From positions 1 through 64,000 of the forward strand of contig CAYSUS010000007.1 in NCBI GenBank assembly GCA_964434165.1: DNA of 64,000 nt, given 5' to 3'. Positions 50,904-59,151 of this stretch are shown one piece after another (the first letter of the stretch is position 1; the number at the start of each line of letters is the position of its first letter). The notes beneath the pieces were generated by a model, which saw only the letters and a program-made list of their open reading frames with translations, was not told the origin of the DNA and did no database searches. The stretch comes from CAYSUS01 sp964434165. GTDB lineage: Bacteria > Planctomycetota > Planctomycetia > Pirellulales > Thermoguttaceae. A program made the translations under genes and the position numbers.

Positions 50904-51305
50904 CTAGGCGCCCGTGGAGCGGTCGATGGGCGAAGACCGCAGATCCCGGGCGGGCGGCTCCAGGAAGAGCCGTAGCAGCTCCTCGACGTCCATAGGCTTG
51001 GCCAGATGGGCGTCGAAACCGGCCTGGCGCGCTTCAATACGATCCTCGGGCTGGTCGAAGCCGGTCAGGGCGATCAGACGCACGCAGTCCAGATCGGGCC
51101 GCCGCCGCACGCGCCGCGCGAGCTCGTAGCCGTCGATCCCAGGCAGGCCGATGTCAACCAACGCGACATCGGGCCGCTGGAAATCGACGATCTCCAGGGC
51201 CCGACGGGCATCGGCGGCGGTCTCGACGTCGTGGCCTTCCAGCTCAAGGATCGTGCGAAGCGTCTCCCTCGCGTTGACGTTGTCCTCGACGACCAGGATG
51301 CGCAT
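50904..51305 (-). CDS. single-domain response regulator
   Basis: This 133-residue protein is a lone receiver domain: acidic pair E8/D9 (ILVVEDN), phosphoacceptor Asp51 (ALVDIGLPGIDGYELA), Thr81 (LIALTGFD) and Lys103 (AHLAKPMD). A short disordered tail follows. It starts five bases after the stop of the CsrA-fusion gene, so the two are almost certainly co-translated. Without an output domain it may carry phosphate between a kinase and the fusion protein, like CheY or Spo0F. No complete histidine kinase lies nearby. Confidence 0.92.
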   Translation of the reverse strand: MRILVVEDNVNARETLRTILELEGHDVETAADARRALEIVDFQRPDVALVDIGLPGIDGYELARRVRRRPDLDCVRLIALTGFDQPEDRIEARQAGFDAHLAKPMDVEELLRLFLEPPARDLRSSPIDRSTGA

Positions 51306-51310
51306 AGGCT

Positions 51311-52111
51311 CTAGCCTACATGGGCCGCCCCTGCCAGCTCGCGCTGGATCTCCTCGACCAGGCGTTCCGGGTTGACCGGCTTGCGGAACCAGCGATCGAT
51401 CCCGCGCGGACCGGTCGTGACCCCCAGGCTGGCCGGCGGCGTGCCGCTGATGGCGAAGACCTTCAGGCCCTCGTACCTCGGTTGGCTGCGAATCTGGCCG
51501 ACCGTGGTCGGGCCGTCGCAGCGTGGCATCAGCATATCGAGAAGCACCACGTCGGGGCGGTGATGCGAGTCCAGGTAGTCGATGGCGTCGCTTCCGTCGC
51601 CCGCGGTATCCACGTCGAATCCGCTAAGCCGCAGAAACCCCGCCAGAAGCTCGCACTCGTTGGCGTCGTCCTCGACCAGCAGCGCGCGGCGCGGCGCCGC
51701 CTTGGACTTCAACCGCGCGGCCGGCTTGGTTGGCGCGACCGCGGCGTCGCGCGTGGCCACAGCTTCCTTTTCCAAAGCCTCGAACTCCTCGAGGATCTTC
51801 TGGAAGGTGACCGCGGCCTCCTCCTCACGCCCCATCGCGATCTGTCGCCGGTAGAGCTGGAGGGCAAGATTGGCGGAGTTCAAGCGATTGAGCACGTCGT
51901 GGCGGAATCTGGCCAGCTCCGAGAGCGGCCGGCGACTGATCGCGACCGCGTCCTCGGCGTCGCCGACCAGTTCATCGCGCAACACCTTGACGTGCGGAGG
52001 GGCCTTGATACCCAGGCGAGAGGTGTTTCCCTTGACCCGCAGGACGTTGATGGTCACGCCGATCGTGGGGAACACGATCTTCTCGCCCTCGCGGCGAGAG
52101 AGAACGAGCAT
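51311..52111 (-). CDS. CsrA-DHp-receiver fusion protein
   Basis: AAGGAG eight bases before the ATG at 52111 fixes the start, giving 266 residues. Residues 1-50 are a full CsrA-type RNA-binding domain: MLVLSRREGEKIVF with Arg6/Arg7, INVLRVKGNTSRLGIKAP, and Arg45 aligned to the key Arg44 of Escherichia coli CsrA. Residues about 62-118 form two helices with FRHDVLNRLNSANLALQL, matching the H-box (His71, Asn75) of a DHp/HisKA domain but with no kinase ATP-binding domain. Residues 142-262 are a receiver with D148/D149, Asp192 (LLDMLMP), Ser222 and Lys244. The gene is followed five bases later by a lone receiver gene. The function is inferred: RNA binding could respond to phosphate state. Confidence 0.85.
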   Translation of the reverse strand: MLVLSRREGEKIVFPTIGVTINVLRVKGNTSRLGIKAPPHVKVLRDELVGDAEDAVAISRRPLSELARFRHDVLNRLNSANLALQLYRRQIAMGREEEAAVTFQKILEEFEALEKEAVATRDAAVAPTKPAARLKSKAAPRRALLVEDDANECELLAGFLRLSGFDVDTAGDGSDAIDYLDSHHRPDVVLLDMLMPRCDGPTTVGQIRSQPRYEGLKVFAISGTPPASLGVTTGPRGIDRWFRKPVNPERLVEEIQRELAGAAHVG

Positions 52112-52694
52112 GGTGGGTCTCCTTTCCAACTCGATCGATGTCGATGCGGCCCAGCCTCGGTGCTGGAGGCCGCCCGTCGCGGCCGCGCCGCGGTCCGAGA
52201 CGCTTCGAGGTCCCGGGCGGGTTACCACGCGCAGGGTCGCCGCGGCGGTTCCGGCAAGCGTCCGACATCCGTGTCGATCGGGCTGCCCGCGAATCGTTGC
52301 GGGAGCGAGGGTTCCCTACCCACGCAATCTGCCACGCTCATGCCGCCCTTTGTAGCCCAAAACGCCGTGTCGGCCAAGAGCAATTCTCTGTCGGTTTTCC
52401 GCAGCGGATGCGGAACGGCGAGGATGGGCTGCCGATCACATAACCCACCATTTTAGAACAGCTTATGGCTTCCATCGGCACGTCCCCGCCCCAGCGCGGC
52501 AGCATCGCCAGCACGGCCGACCCGCCCCCCCGGGGACTCGCCGGATTGGGAGAGCAACCCTCCTTCATCCCCCGCAAGGCCGCAGTCCGATCCCTGCCTG
52601 CACCCCAGGCACGTCGCGCGCAAGGAGTCGGTTGCCGGGGGTCGCATCGGGCACTAAGGTGGAGGGTCAACACCGACGCCCGGGGTACCCCCGC
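52112..52694. other. divergent intergenic region
   Basis: This region must hold promoters for the csrA-fusion operon (minus) and the alcohol dehydrogenase (plus). For the fusion operon, TTGGCC (52372-52377) and TACAAA (52349-52354), 17 bases apart on the minus strand, are a weak candidate with a long leader of about 240 bases. No gene is convincing here. Confidence 0.3.
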
Positions 52695-53726
52695 ATGAAA
52701 GCTCTCGTCCTGACCCAATACGATCAGCTTGACCTGCTCGAGGTCCGACAGCCTGACTTGGGCCCCGAGGACGTGCTCATCCGCGTGCATTCCTGCGGAA
52801 TCTGCGGGAGCGACGTCCACGGCATGGACGGCTCCACGGGCCGGCGCCGGCCGCCGGTGATCATGGGGCACGAAGCGTCGGGCACGATCGTCCACGTCGG
52901 ATCGGCGGTCGAGGGCTGGTCGGAAGGTGACCGCGTCACTTTCGATTCGACCATTTACTGCGGCCGCTGCTGGCACTGCGCGGCAGGCCGCATCAACCTC
53001 TGCGACAACCGCCGCGTGCTGGGTGTCTCCTGCGACGAATACCGTCAGGACGGAGCCTACGCGGAGTTGGTGGCTGTGCCGCAGCGGATCCTCTATCGGC
53101 TGCCCGAGGGCCTGAGCTTCGAACGGGCGGCACTGGTCGAGCCGCTTTCCATCGCCTTCCACGCGGTGAACCGCACGCCGATCCGCCTGGATGACACAGC
53201 TGTCGTGGTGGGGACCGGCATGGTCGGCCTGCTCGTGGTCCAGTCGCTGCGGGCGGCCGGTTGCGGCCGCATCATCGCCGTGGACTTGAGCCAGGACCGA
53301 CTCGACCTGGCCTGCCGTTTGGGGGCGGACGAAGGCCTGCGCGCGGACACGACCGACGTGGTCGCCCAGGTGCACCATCGAACCGGCGGCCGCGGCGCCG
53401 ACGTGGTTCTGGAGGTGGTGGGCGTGACCAGCACCGTGCAACTGGCCGTGGCCTGCGCGCGCAAAGGCGGGCAGGTCACGCTGGTGGGCAACCTGTCGCC
53501 CTCCGTCGAACTGCCGCTCCAGGCCTCGGTCACGCGCGAGCTGACACTTTGCGGCGTCTGCGCGTCCTGCGGCGAGTATCCGGCCTGTCTCGACATGATT
53601 GCGCGGGACGCGGTCAAAGTGGACCCGCTGCTCAGCGCCGTCGCACCCCTGGAGCAAGGACCGCAGTGGTTCCGGCGCTTGCAGCAGGGCGAAGCGGGGC
53701 TGTTGAAAGTTGTGTTGCAGCCCTGA
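52695..53726 (+). CDS. zinc-dependent alcohol dehydrogenase (MDR family)
   Basis: This 343-residue medium-chain dehydrogenase/reductase resembles threonine or polyol dehydrogenases. Catalytic zinc residues are Cys37 (SCGICGSDVHGMDG) and His59/Glu60 (IMGHEASGTI). Cysteines 89, 92, 95 and 103 (IYCGRCWHCAAGRINLC) form the structural zinc site. The NAD fold shows VVVGTGMVGLLVVQSLRAAG and a following acidic strand end (AVDLSQDRLDLA). An upstream TTG at 52632 would add a short tail and was not used. The substrate cannot be told from sequence. It stands alone between the csrA-fusion operon and the DUF58 operon. Confidence 0.9.
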   Translation: MKALVLTQYDQLDLLEVRQPDLGPEDVLIRVHSCGICGSDVHGMDGSTGRRRPPVIMGHEASGTIVHVGSAVEGWSEGDRVTFDSTIYCGRCWHCAAGRINLCDNRRVLGVSCDEYRQDGAYAELVAVPQRILYRLPEGLSFERAALVEPLSIAFHAVNRTPIRLDDTAVVVGTGMVGLLVVQSLRAAGCGRIIAVDLSQDRLDLACRLGADEGLRADTTDVVAQVHHRTGGRGADVVLEVVGVTSTVQLAVACARKGGQVTLVGNLSPSVELPLQASVTRELTLCGVCASCGEYPACLDMIARDAVKVDPLLSAVAPLEQGPQWFRRLQQGEAGLLKVVLQP

Positions 53727-53956
53727 TGGGCGCGGCTGAAAGCTGAACCGCGCGGACGGCTCTGCCAGGCCGCCCGAAACGCCGCGGGCCCCACCGTCCG
53801 AAGTGTCCCCAATTCGGTCAACCCGTCCACGGCTTCGCGCAGACCGCCTTTCGCGCGGCCTCTGCCGCGCAGACCGCTGCCACGCGTGTTAGCGTTCGGT
53901 GCGCAGCCTTCCCGTGTCGATTGCTGCCGGGATAATTGCCGCAGGAGGGAGTCTCG

Positions 53957-55375
53957 ATGCAGCAAGCAACGACGCAAAGCCTGGAGCCGGGGACCACGGA
54001 GCAGCCCCCACGGTCCCGGGTTGAAACGACCTTACCGCCGCAACGTCGGCTCGGCGCGGGAAGCGGCGCGGTCCGCGTGCTGGCGCCGGTCGCGAAGCAA
54101 CACGCTGGCTTCGACGGGGTGGCAAGCAAGAACACCGAGGGCCGGCGGGGCAGACGCCGCTGGCATGGCTTTCGCGTGCCGCCGGCGGTGTTCGCCCTGC
54201 TCGGAGCCACCGGCGTCTCCGTGTATTGCGCGTTGGTGATCCACCCGCGATCCCTCGTGGTTGCGGGGGTCTCGTGCCTCGTGCTCTTTCTGGGCTCGGT
54301 GGTTCCCTGGCTTTCCGTTCGGCGCGTTCGCTGCGAGGTGGGGTATTCGCGGCGACGGGGCCAGATCGGAAGGCCCCTTTCCGTGCGTCTTCGATTGCGA
54401 GGCGGCTGGCCCTGGCCGGTTTACGGCCTCGTGGTCCGCTGTGGGTGGACCGACGGGTCAACCCGCGAATCGGACCCAGCGCGGCTGGCCGTGTCTCGAC
54501 TGCCGGGCGGTCGGGAAGCGGAGTTGACCGGCCACCTCGTCCCAAGTCGGCGAGGTGTTTTCCCATGTGGCAAGGCGAGCATCTCCTCGGGCTTCCCGTT
54601 CGGCTTCTGGGAACCTTCCCGCCGCATCCGTGTGGCAGGGCAGGTGCTCGTGTGGCCCGAGATCGTTCCGCTCAAGGCGCCTCGCGACGGGGTGTGCCGC
54701 TACGGATACGGCGATCTGACCAACATGCACCGCCAAGGGACGGTGGGCGAGTTCCGCGGCACGCGTCCTTACCAGCCCGGCGAGTCGCTCCGCAAGGTCC
54801 ACTGGCGACAGACCGCCCGGCACGATCGTCTGATCGTATGCGAGCGCAGTGCGCCGGCGCGTCGTGGCGTGGTGCTGCTGGTGGAGACCGATCCGGGTGT
54901 GCACGACCGATTCGCCGAGGGCGACACCCTCGAGAGGGTCCTTTCGGTCGGCGCCAGCCTCGCTTCGGCCATGGTCCAAAGCGGCCTGCGCGTCGCGCTG
55001 GCCTTCGAGCGGGGCCGGGTTTTCGAGGCGGAGAGCGCCGCGGAATTGGCCGCGGCCTTCGACGCCATGGCCCGATTCGACTCCCGTCGGGGCGCATCGC
55101 TTGCGGAGCTTCGCGAAGCGGTGTTCCGCCGACGCTCCACGGCCGGCGAGCAGTTCGTGGTCACCACGGCGAAAGGGCATCGGCATGCTTCGTCGCGGAA
55201 GACCGGCGCCGAAGGCGGGCAGTTGCTGGTTGTCGATCCCGAATCAGGCGCGCCGTCGAAACCGACCGGCGCGATTCCGGCCGGGCCGCACTGGAAGATG
55301 CACGTGGTTCCACTGGATGATCCGGATCACCGCGGGCTTCGCCGGGCGTGGCAGGAGGTGCTCCGTGGCCGGTGA
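53957..55375 (+). CDS. DUF58 domain membrane protein
   Basis: The 472-residue protein starts after AGGAGG. It has two neighbouring hydrophobic segments (VPPAVFALLGATGVSVYCAL, LVVAGVSCLVLFLGSVVPWL), a beta-rich region and the DUF58 core: FRGTRPYQPGESLRKVHWRQ followed by TARHDRLIVCER. A vWA-like C-terminal part follows (VVLLVETDPGVHDRFAEGDT). DUF58 proteins accompany MoxR ATPases and transglutaminase-like proteins in a widespread operon, and this gene heads such a set. Its stop overlaps the next start by 11 bases. The system's exact job is not established. Confidence 0.9.
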   Translation: MQQATTQSLEPGTTEQPPRSRVETTLPPQRRLGAGSGAVRVLAPVAKQHAGFDGVASKNTEGRRGRRRWHGFRVPPAVFALLGATGVSVYCALVIHPRSLVVAGVSCLVLFLGSVVPWLSVRRVRCEVGYSRRRGQIGRPLSVRLRLRGGWPWPVYGLVVRCGWTDGSTRESDPARLAVSRLPGGREAELTGHLVPSRRGVFPCGKASISSGFPFGFWEPSRRIRVAGQVLVWPEIVPLKAPRDGVCRYGYGDLTNMHRQGTVGEFRGTRPYQPGESLRKVHWRQTARHDRLIVCERSAPARRGVVLLVETDPGVHDRFAEGDTLERVLSVGASLASAMVQSGLRVALAFERGRVFEAESAAELAAAFDAMARFDSRRGASLAELREAVFRRRSTAGEQFVVTTAKGHRHASSRKTGAEGGQLLVVDPESGAPSKPTGAIPAGPHWKMHVVPLDDPDHRGLRRAWQEVLRGR

Positions 55376-57764
55376 AAGCTTGCTGCTTGCGGCGCGATCC
55401 TATCCGCCTCTTCGCGGCGTTACCCTGACGATGGCGGGCCTCGCCGCGCTGGCTGCCGGGCTGGCCGAGGGCCAGGCGCTCGGGCTGCCACTCGAGTCGC
55501 TCCTCATTCCGGCGCTTCTCTGCGGGGCCATGGTGCTCGCGCACCGGTGGCTCGGCGCGCTGCGCGAGGCGCTGCCGGACCGTCGGGCGGACGGGGTGCT
55601 TCTGGCCGTCTTTTCTGCGCCCTTCGTGCTGGACGCGGTGGGCATCCGACCTTTCGGCAGCGTGTCTCTGGAGTTCCTCCTCCTGGCCGGCCTCAGGAAC
55701 GTCGCCCTGGCGGCGGCCGCCATGAGCGGGCAGCCCAAGATGCTGCGCGTGGGCGCCGTGTCGAGTCTGTTCGTCGTGCTGATTGCCTTCGCGCTGGGCG
55801 GCGGCCTCTTGCTTCTGCTGTTCGCCGCCGCGTACGCGATGGTGGCGATCCTCTGGTTGATGGTCCGGAACTGGGCCACGCTCGATCGGCTCGCCCCGGC
55901 GGCGGCCGGTTCGGTCGCGGGGTTCAGGCTGCCGCGTCGGCCCGCCATGACCCTGGGCGTGCTGGCCTTCCTCGCGCTCGTGGTGTCGGTCCTCGCCTAT
56001 CCCGAGAACCTCGACGCCTTCCTGCGCACGCTGGCCGGATGGACCGACGCCGGCTCGCCAAGGGTGGATCGGGCGGAACAGCAGCGACTCGCGTATGTCA
56101 ATCGCAAGGCCCTGGGCGCGTTGGCCGACCGCAAGTACGGCGGGGAGGCGGCCACCCCCGAGCAGGCGTCGTCGCCCGGGGACGAGGGAGCAGGAGGTGA
56201 CGGACAGCAGTCCTCCGACGGCGAAGCTCGCCCGGCGCAGCAGCCATCGCCAGAGCGTCAACGGCCCGACGACTTCTCCCTTCTGCGCGACCGGAGCCCC
56301 TCGGAGGAGACGGGCTCGGATCACGACGAGGTCCTGTTCCAGGCAAAGGGCCAGGGCCCAATGCACCTGCCGGTGACCACCTACCGCGGCACCGACGGCA
56401 AGAAATGGCAGGCCGACCCGCACCGCAGCGGACCCCAGTTCTCCGCAGAGCTGACCGACGGAGACGGATGGTTGACCGTGCTTCAACCGCTGGGATTCTC
56501 GCTTGACCCTTCCACGCCAGGCGGAAGCGCCCGCGGCGGCGACTTGCCGCGCCTGGCCGACCACGAGGACTCCATCGAGTGGAGCCGCGCCATGGCGCGA
56601 CAGATGGCCCTGCAAATGCAGGGCGGCGGCAGGGTCGTTGAGCCCCAGACCATGCCTCTGGACGTGAAGCGTCTGGCAGACGCGCTTTCGCAAGGACAGG
56701 GTAAGGCGAACGATCCGGAGCATCTGCTGACCCCGTACGACCTGGAGGTTATCCGCCGGCGGCTCGAGCAGTCGCCCGACATGGCCGACCGGGTGATTCG
56801 GATGCTCGAGCGGTCCGACGATTTCCGCCGCGACTTCCTCCACCGGTACCTGGCTTGGCGCATGGCCCAGCGAGCCCAACCCGTCCCGCCGGAAGTGGAT
56901 CGGCTCGTGCGGAGCTGGACCGAGGGCAAACGTCCCGGGTGGGAGCAGGTCCAGGGGGTCGTCCAGGGTCTCCGCAATCATGCTGAGCACGACCCGGACG
57001 CGACCGTGCCGCCCGACACCGACGACCCGATGAAGCATTTCCTTCTGGAGAGCCGCCGCGGTCCCGATTACATGTTTGCCTCGACGGCCGCGATCCTCCT
57101 CCGCCACCTGGGCCATCCCAGCCGCATGGTCGGCGGTTTCTACGTCCGGCCCGATGCCTACCGCCGTCTCACGGGGACCACGCCGGTCCGTTCGGGCGAC
57201 CTGCACTACTGGACCCAGGTGCAGCTTCCCGACGGGCTGTGGGTCAACCTGGAGCCGACGCCGGGGTTCGAGCCGGCGAGGCCCCCTCAACCGTGGACCT
57301 CGCCCTGGATTGCGGCCTGGGAGCGGGCGAGCCGCTTCGCCCAGCAGCACGCGGCGGGAACGCTCCTGGTCGGCCTGGCTCTGGTCGGCGCCGTGCTGTT
57401 TCGGCGACGGCTCGCCGAGCGCGCCGCCACGCTGTGGTGGGCGGTCCGCTTGCGCGGCCGACTCGACCGTGCGGTCGTGGCCACGTGGCGCCTCCTGGAG
57501 CATCGCTCGCGCCTGGCCGGATGCCCCAGGCCGCGTGGCCGAACGCTGCTGGGATGGTATGCCCCGTTGCTGGCGGAAAAGCCTCAAGTCCAGTCCCTCG
57601 TGGGAGAGCTGTCCGAGATCGCCGACTGGGCGGCCCACGCGCCGGGCGGGCTTCGCGCGCAAGGGCCGTGGTCCGAGCCCCGGGTTCGCCGCACATGCCG
57701 CGAGGCGGTCGGCCTCTGTTCCGTCTCCGCGCTCCGCAGCGCCAGGAAGTCCCATCGTCCCTGA
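55365..57764 (+). CDS. TgpA-like transglutaminase-fold membrane protein, catalytic Cys missing
   Basis: The GTG at 55365 follows GGAGG and gives 799 residues, overlapping the DUF58 gene. The N-terminal about 200 residues hold several hydrophobic segments (TLTMAGLAALAAGLAEGQAL, VSSLFVVLIAFALGGGLLLL), then a charged disordered linker and a periplasmic transglutaminase-like core. That core keeps His614 (DLHYWTQVQLPDGLW), but the usual catalytic cysteine (GxCxxFA) is aspartate 568 (GPDYMFASTAAILLRHLGHP), and the third acid is Glu630 (NLEPTPGF). The cysteine chemistry is therefore lost, suggesting a binding role. One more hydrophobic segment lies near 660-680. The gene is followed by moxR after 27 bases. 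Confidence 0.85.
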   Translation: MAGESLLLAARSYPPLRGVTLTMAGLAALAAGLAEGQALGLPLESLLIPALLCGAMVLAHRWLGALREALPDRRADGVLLAVFSAPFVLDAVGIRPFGSVSLEFLLLAGLRNVALAAAAMSGQPKMLRVGAVSSLFVVLIAFALGGGLLLLLFAAAYAMVAILWLMVRNWATLDRLAPAAAGSVAGFRLPRRPAMTLGVLAFLALVVSVLAYPENLDAFLRTLAGWTDAGSPRVDRAEQQRLAYVNRKALGALADRKYGGEAATPEQASSPGDEGAGGDGQQSSDGEARPAQQPSPERQRPDDFSLLRDRSPSEETGSDHDEVLFQAKGQGPMHLPVTTYRGTDGKKWQADPHRSGPQFSAELTDGDGWLTVLQPLGFSLDPSTPGGSARGGDLPRLADHEDSIEWSRAMARQMALQMQGGGRVVEPQTMPLDVKRLADALSQGQGKANDPEHLLTPYDLEVIRRRLEQSPDMADRVIRMLERSDDFRRDFLHRYLAWRMAQRAQPVPPEVDRLVRSWTEGKRPGWEQVQGVVQGLRNHAEHDPDATVPPDTDDPMKHFLLESRRGPDYMFASTAAILLRHLGHPSRMVGGFYVRPDAYRRLTGTTPVRSGDLHYWTQVQLPDGLWVNLEPTPGFEPARPPQPWTSPWIAAWERASRFAQQHAAGTLLVGLALVGAVLFRRRLAERAATLWWAVRLRGRLDRAVVATWRLLEHRSRLAGCPRPRGRTLLGWYAPLLAEKPQVQSLVGELSEIADWAAHAPGGLRAQGPWSEPRVRRTCREAVGLCSVSALRSARKSHRP

Positions 57765-57791
57765 CCCCTCCAAACCGGGAAGCACGTTCGC

Positions 57792-58760
57792 ATGTCAACG
57801 ACCACACCGCCTGCCGTCTCCAACCCGCCCGAGGAGCTCGATCCGCAGGTCGACGCCGTCCGCTCGTCGTTGAACGCCTGCCTGCGGGGCAAGGAGGACG
57901 TGGTGGAATTGGTCCTGGCGGCCCTGCTGGCGCGAGGGCACCTGCTGATCGAGGATCTGCCCGGACTGGGCAAAACGACGCTGGCCAAGGCGCTTGCGGC
58001 GGCCATCGGCGGCCAGTTCGCGCGGATCCAATGCACGCCCGACCTCCTGCCCGGCGACATCACGGGCTTCAGCATCTTCAACCAGCAGAGCAGGGCGTTG
58101 GAGTTCATGCCGGGGCCGGTTTTCGCCGACGTGCTGCTGGCAGATGAGATCAACCGGGCGACGCCTCGCACGCAAAGCGCGCTGTTGGAGGTCATGGCCG
58201 AGCGCCAGGTGACGGTGGACAACGTTACGCGGCGGCTTTCCGACCGGTTCTTCGTGATCGCTACCCAGAACCCTGTGGAACTGGACGGAACATTCCCGCT
58301 GCCCGAAGCCCAGCTCGACCGGTTCGCCATGAAAGTCCGCATCGGCTATCCCGGCAAGGACCATGTCGTCGAGCTTCTGGGGGCCTCGGTCGGCATGCCG
58401 ACCGGATCGGGTCCCCAAGTGAAGACGTCGATCTCCCACGACGAGTTGATCTCGCTCCAAGCGAAGGTCTCCTCGGTGGCCGCGGGGCCGGGGATTCGGG
58501 AATACCTGGCCGATCTGGGCGAGACGATCCGCCGCCACCCGCGGGTCCGACTCGGCGTCAGTCCGCGCGGCCTCCTCCTTTGGCTGCGGATGGCGCAGGC
58601 CTGGGCCGCGCTCAAGGGCCGCGATTTCGTCACGCCGGGCGATATCCAGGCCGTCGCTCTGCCCGTGCTCGAAGTGCGGCTCGGCCTGGACGACGCCGAC
58701 CCGGCCGAGCTGGTCGCCGAAGTCCTCGACGCGACAACGGTTCCCGTCTATCCGGGCTGA
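57792..58760 (+). CDS. MoxR-family AAA+ ATPase
   Basis: This 322-residue ATPase has Walker A EDLPGLGKTTLAKALAAAIG (54-73), Walker B VLLADEINRATPRTQSALLE (starting 115), sensor ATQNPVELDGTFPLPEAQLD and an arginine-rich lid (RLGVSPRGLLLWLRMAQAWA). The length and motifs match MoxR proteins, chaperone-like ATPases that act with vWA/DUF58 partners. It is the third gene of the DUF58-TgpA-MoxR set and starts 27 bases after the transglutaminase-like gene. All three are on the plus strand with little or no spacing. The client protein is unknown. Confidence 0.93.
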   Translation: MSTTTPPAVSNPPEELDPQVDAVRSSLNACLRGKEDVVELVLAALLARGHLLIEDLPGLGKTTLAKALAAAIGGQFARIQCTPDLLPGDITGFSIFNQQSRALEFMPGPVFADVLLADEINRATPRTQSALLEVMAERQVTVDNVTRRLSDRFFVIATQNPVELDGTFPLPEAQLDRFAMKVRIGYPGKDHVVELLGASVGMPTGSGPQVKTSISHDELISLQAKVSSVAAGPGIREYLADLGETIRRHPRVRLGVSPRGLLLWLRMAQAWAALKGRDFVTPGDIQAVALPVLEVRLGLDDADPAELVAEVLDATTVPVYPG

Positions 58761-59151
58761 TCGGTCCTCTCGTCGCACCATGGCCGCCTCCACGGCGCTG
58801 CTTCTTCTCCGGCCACCGCCGCGCGGCCTGAAAGGGGCAGCGCTGCGGGTATCCGGGCGTCTGCGGCCGTCCGGTTAGAGAGGCGTTGGCGATCGGTTAG
58901 GCTAGTGTTTTCGTGTCGCGTTGACCTCGGGCGATCTCTCAAGCCCGGAGAAGCAGTGGTCGATTCCCAGGGGGCCTGTCGCCTCCATTTCGTATGCGCG
59001 ACGGAATCGAGCGTTACAATGAGGTCCGCATGGGGACCTTGCGCTGGGCGCGGCGAGAAGTGCGTGAGACGCGCGTGCTTCGTCCGTGTGCTTCTGCCGT
59101 GGAAAGGTCGCCGAGTCTCCGTCCTCGATACGCTTCCGGATGCCAGGCTCC
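58761..59151. other. intergenic region, nothing definite
   Basis: The region separates the MoxR operon from the efflux genes and should contain the promoter of the latter. I see TTGGCG and an AT-richer patch near 58885-58920, but no hexamer pair with good spacing. No gene, repeat or RNA is convincing here. Confidence 0.3.

Noticed and set aside
53836..53877. Direct repeat CGCGCAGACCGC, two copies 30 bases apart
   Set aside because: Twelve bases in GC-rich sequence is too short to claim a regulatory or mobile function without more copies.
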